From positions 24,909,182-24,973,181 of the forward strand of contig OX457053.1 of assembly GCA_949752735.1 (NCBI GenBank): 64,000 nucleotides of DNA. Direction: 5' to 3'. Source of the DNA: Lumbricus terrestris. Its lineage: Eukaryota > Annelida > Clitellata > Crassiclitellata > Lumbricidae. Under the pieces are notes generated by a model. That model had not been told where the DNA came from and did no database searches. It saw only the letters and a list, made by a program, of their open reading frames with translations. Below are positions 61,907 through 64,000 of this stretch, one piece after another; positions within the stretch are counted from its first letter, which is position 1, and each line of letters starts with the position of its first letter. Position numbers and translations under genes: made by a program.

Positions 61907-62325
61907 TCAGGATATGCCTGGTTCTAGTCTACCATCATCAGCTGGTGTATTGTTGTGCACAACGGAAGTTAATCAAATAAAATAATAATAATTAGTAGTA
62001 GCAATAATTAAAAAAACAGTAATAAAACCATCTGCAATGACTACATTTCAGTTCAAAACAATGATCCCTAATGCTGCAATCTTGAATGATTATAATTATG
62101 TAGGCCTACTCTTGGGGCGGGAGAAAATAATAACAGCAAGGAGAACAATCCTAATAGGCCTACAAAGAGCTAAAACTGCAATTTGAGTAGGTACGTAAGT
62201 TTGAACATAGTAGAGCCGCCTGGAACCAAAATGTGAAGGAATTGTTCACTTTGTGATACAAGCATGAAATTTGGTACATACGACGAAAATGTCATAAGAA
62301 AAAGATTTGGCTATACGGCCATCAC
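61907..62325. other. Non-coding stretch
   Basis: An (AAT)-like patch at 61978-62010. No further p53-family exon was recognised here. Confidence 0.4.
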
Positions 62326-62329
62326 AGAT

Positions 62330-62925
62330 TTGACCCCTGGCCCCAATGGCAGCCATTTTCAAAATGGCCGACCAATTTACAGATTTTAAATTATCTCAGC
62401 TTCCAGTGCACTGAGAATCGTCATCTTGGTGTCTAAACATACATAATTAGGGGCGAGGATTCCAAAAGAGTCATTACAAATGTCCCCATGGCATCAATGG
62501 CGGCCATTTTCCAAAATGGCCGACCAAAATACGGATTTTCAATATCTCGGCTTTCAGTACACTTAGAATCGTCATCTTGGTGTCTAAACATACATAGTTA
62601 AGGGCAGGCAATCCAGCAGAGCCATTATAAATGTTCCCCATGGCTTAAATGGCGGCCATTTTCCAAAATGGCCGACCTAAAAAGAATACTTCAATATCTT
62701 AGCCTCCGTTACACTTAGAATCGTCATCTTGGTGTCTAAACATACATAGTTTGGGGCGAGGATTCCAACAAAACCATTGCAAATGTTCACCAGGACTTCA
62801 ATGGCGGCCATTTTCCAAAATGGCCGACCTAAAAAAGGATATTTGAGTATCTCAGCTTTCAGTTCACATAGAATTGTCATCTTGGTGTCTAAACATACAT
62901 AGTTAGGGGCAGGAATTTCAATGGA
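62330..62925. repeat. 152-bp tandem repeat, about four copies
   Basis: TCATCTTGGTGTCTAAACAT occurs with starts at about 62421, 62572, 62724 and 62878 (spacings 151, 152, 154). Each unit contains ATGGCGGCCATTTTCC and the hairpin GGCCATTTTCCAAAATGGCC. Copies differ by roughly 10-20 percent. Confidence 0.92.
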
Positions 62926-63286
62926 ATCAAATACAAACGTGTCTGTTCACAAGATTCGCAGCCAAGGACGGCAATGGTGCGGTAAGGTACAAATTTCCTG
63001 CTTATTTGAAAATCAGCTGTTATGGGCTTATGGTGCGTCATGTATAAAAATAGTATAGTCCAAGCTATTTATTGCAACATACTATTCTGAAACTTCTGAT
63101 TGTGTTCATGTTCATTTGGCAACAAAACAAGTTTTGGAATAGCCTATATGCAATTCAAGATATTATTGATATTCTCGTCGATGTGTATCGGGACATATTT
63201 AAGTCCACATTTGGGGGCCCTTTTCCAGACAAAGAACTGACCTCAGAATTATACATCATTCACGTCATTCACGGTCGCATAGGCCT
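62926..63286. other. Non-coding stretch
   Basis: Nothing recognised; lies 3' of the pseudogene on the minus strand. Confidence 0.4.
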
Positions 63287-64000
63287 CTACAGAGATAGAG
63301 ACAAGTACACTGTAGAGTGTAGAGAAGCTTTTATACATTTGCACTGTCCCCTACATCCATTCTCACAGTCACATCTGAGCAGTACACGACAGGCACGAGA
63401 CATTCCATAGGTTGGAAGGTATCTGAAGCTTCCGCCTGAGGCAAAATCAACCCACAGTTCATCAATGCTCACCTGCTGAACTGCTGATACGGCCAACACC
63501 AATGCGTCAGAGTATCATCACCTTACGATAACCAAGGTTGGTGGCATCGGAGACATGCAGAAAAATCTTTGTTTCAGCTTCCTCTTGCAGAGTAGGCTAC
63601 ACGGAGCAAGTCCAGATGGGTCTATTTGCCAAGTACAGAGCACATCCTTGTGGTAAGTTGGCATTATCTGTCTTCCTGGTTCTATTTCTAGTTTTGCTAC
63701 AATTTTGCAGACTCACGAAAGAAAACAACTCTAACTTGTTATCGTCATACCTCAGAAATTCCTGCCAGTCTCTGGGTAGAGCGCTAGAAGCTTCGACGCG
63801 CCTTCGACTTCCCTTACTCGTCACACTGCGTGTGTATGTCTTCAAGCTGCCACCCACATAATCATTCCGCATAACATATACTCTATGCACATGCTATAGC
63901 TGTCTTGTGATGTAGGGCAAGAAACTATGGGAGGAATAATCTGAAAAGGTGGATGCAGTGCCAGGCTTCAGCATGTTGACTATGACGGCTCCATACAGTA
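63287..64000 (-). pseudogene. Decayed copy of a multi-copy invertebrate protein (partial, off right edge)
   Basis: Minus-strand translation in shifting frames gives, in order: VNMLKPGTASTFSDYSS then FLPYITRQL (edge to about 63897), SKGSRRRVEASSALPRDWQ then FLRYDDNKLELF (about 63710-63830), LQEEAETKIFLHVSDATN (about 63540-63600), and DALVLAVSAVQQ then IDELWVDFASGGSFRYLP (about 63415-63510). I recognise this motif order from an uncharacterised family present in many copies in corals, molluscs and other marine invertebrates. It is broken by an in-frame TAG at 63894-63896, by a frame change near 63510 and by others between blocks. The EEADT-like and DTD-like acidic motifs hint at a PIN/FEN-type nuclease fold, but that is inference. 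The 5' part lies outside the window. Confidence 0.65.

Overview
The window is nuclear DNA from an animal, most likely a marine invertebrate. Three things support this. It holds two split genes with GT-AG introns: a mitochondrial elongation factor Tu (TUFM) and a p53/p63/p73-family gene. Its mobile elements are of animal type: a CR1/L2-like LINE, a Ty3/gypsy-type Gag element, hAT and mariner MITEs, and a tRNA-derived SINE. It is also extremely rich in micro- and minisatellites. The phylum cannot be fixed from the sequence alone. No rRNA gene, free tRNA gene, CRISPR array or bacterial-style operon was found.

Layout, left to right. 0-5 kb: TUFM on the minus strand (two coding exons, 1573-2606 and 4113-4575), with a hAT MITE in its intron. 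5-9.2 kb: a 5'-truncated LINE copy, then an intact LINE with one 1115-residue ORF. 9.2-16.9 kb: a young LTR retrotransposon with two 2156-bp LTRs, a 4-bp target duplication, a PBS and a PPT. It codes only for Gag and has no pol. It probably sits in the 5' leader of the LINE. 17-30.9 kb: no host gene recognised; MITEs, SINE pieces, an old LINE end and several minisatellites. 30.9-61.1 kb: a p53-family gene on the minus strand. Nine coding exons can be joined in phase, from an activation-domain-like exon through the complete DNA-binding domain and the tetramerisation helix to a SAM-less tail. Its introns carry most of the satellites, at least four hAT-like elements and a mariner MITE. 61.1-64 kb: SINE copies, a 152-bp tandem repeat, and a decayed copy of a multi-copy invertebrate protein family running off the right edge.

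TUFM (mitochondrial translation) and the p53-family gene (nuclear transcription factor) are unrelated neighbours. The rest is repeats. The most notable items are the Gag-only LTR element whose ORF starts inside its own LTR, the fully reconstructable p53-family gene, the LINE with a signal-peptide-like and 2A-like N terminus, and a set of hAT-type MITEs (one only 43 bp) recognisable by paired 8-bp target duplications. Nearly all long open frames inside tandem repeats are artefacts of repeat composition.
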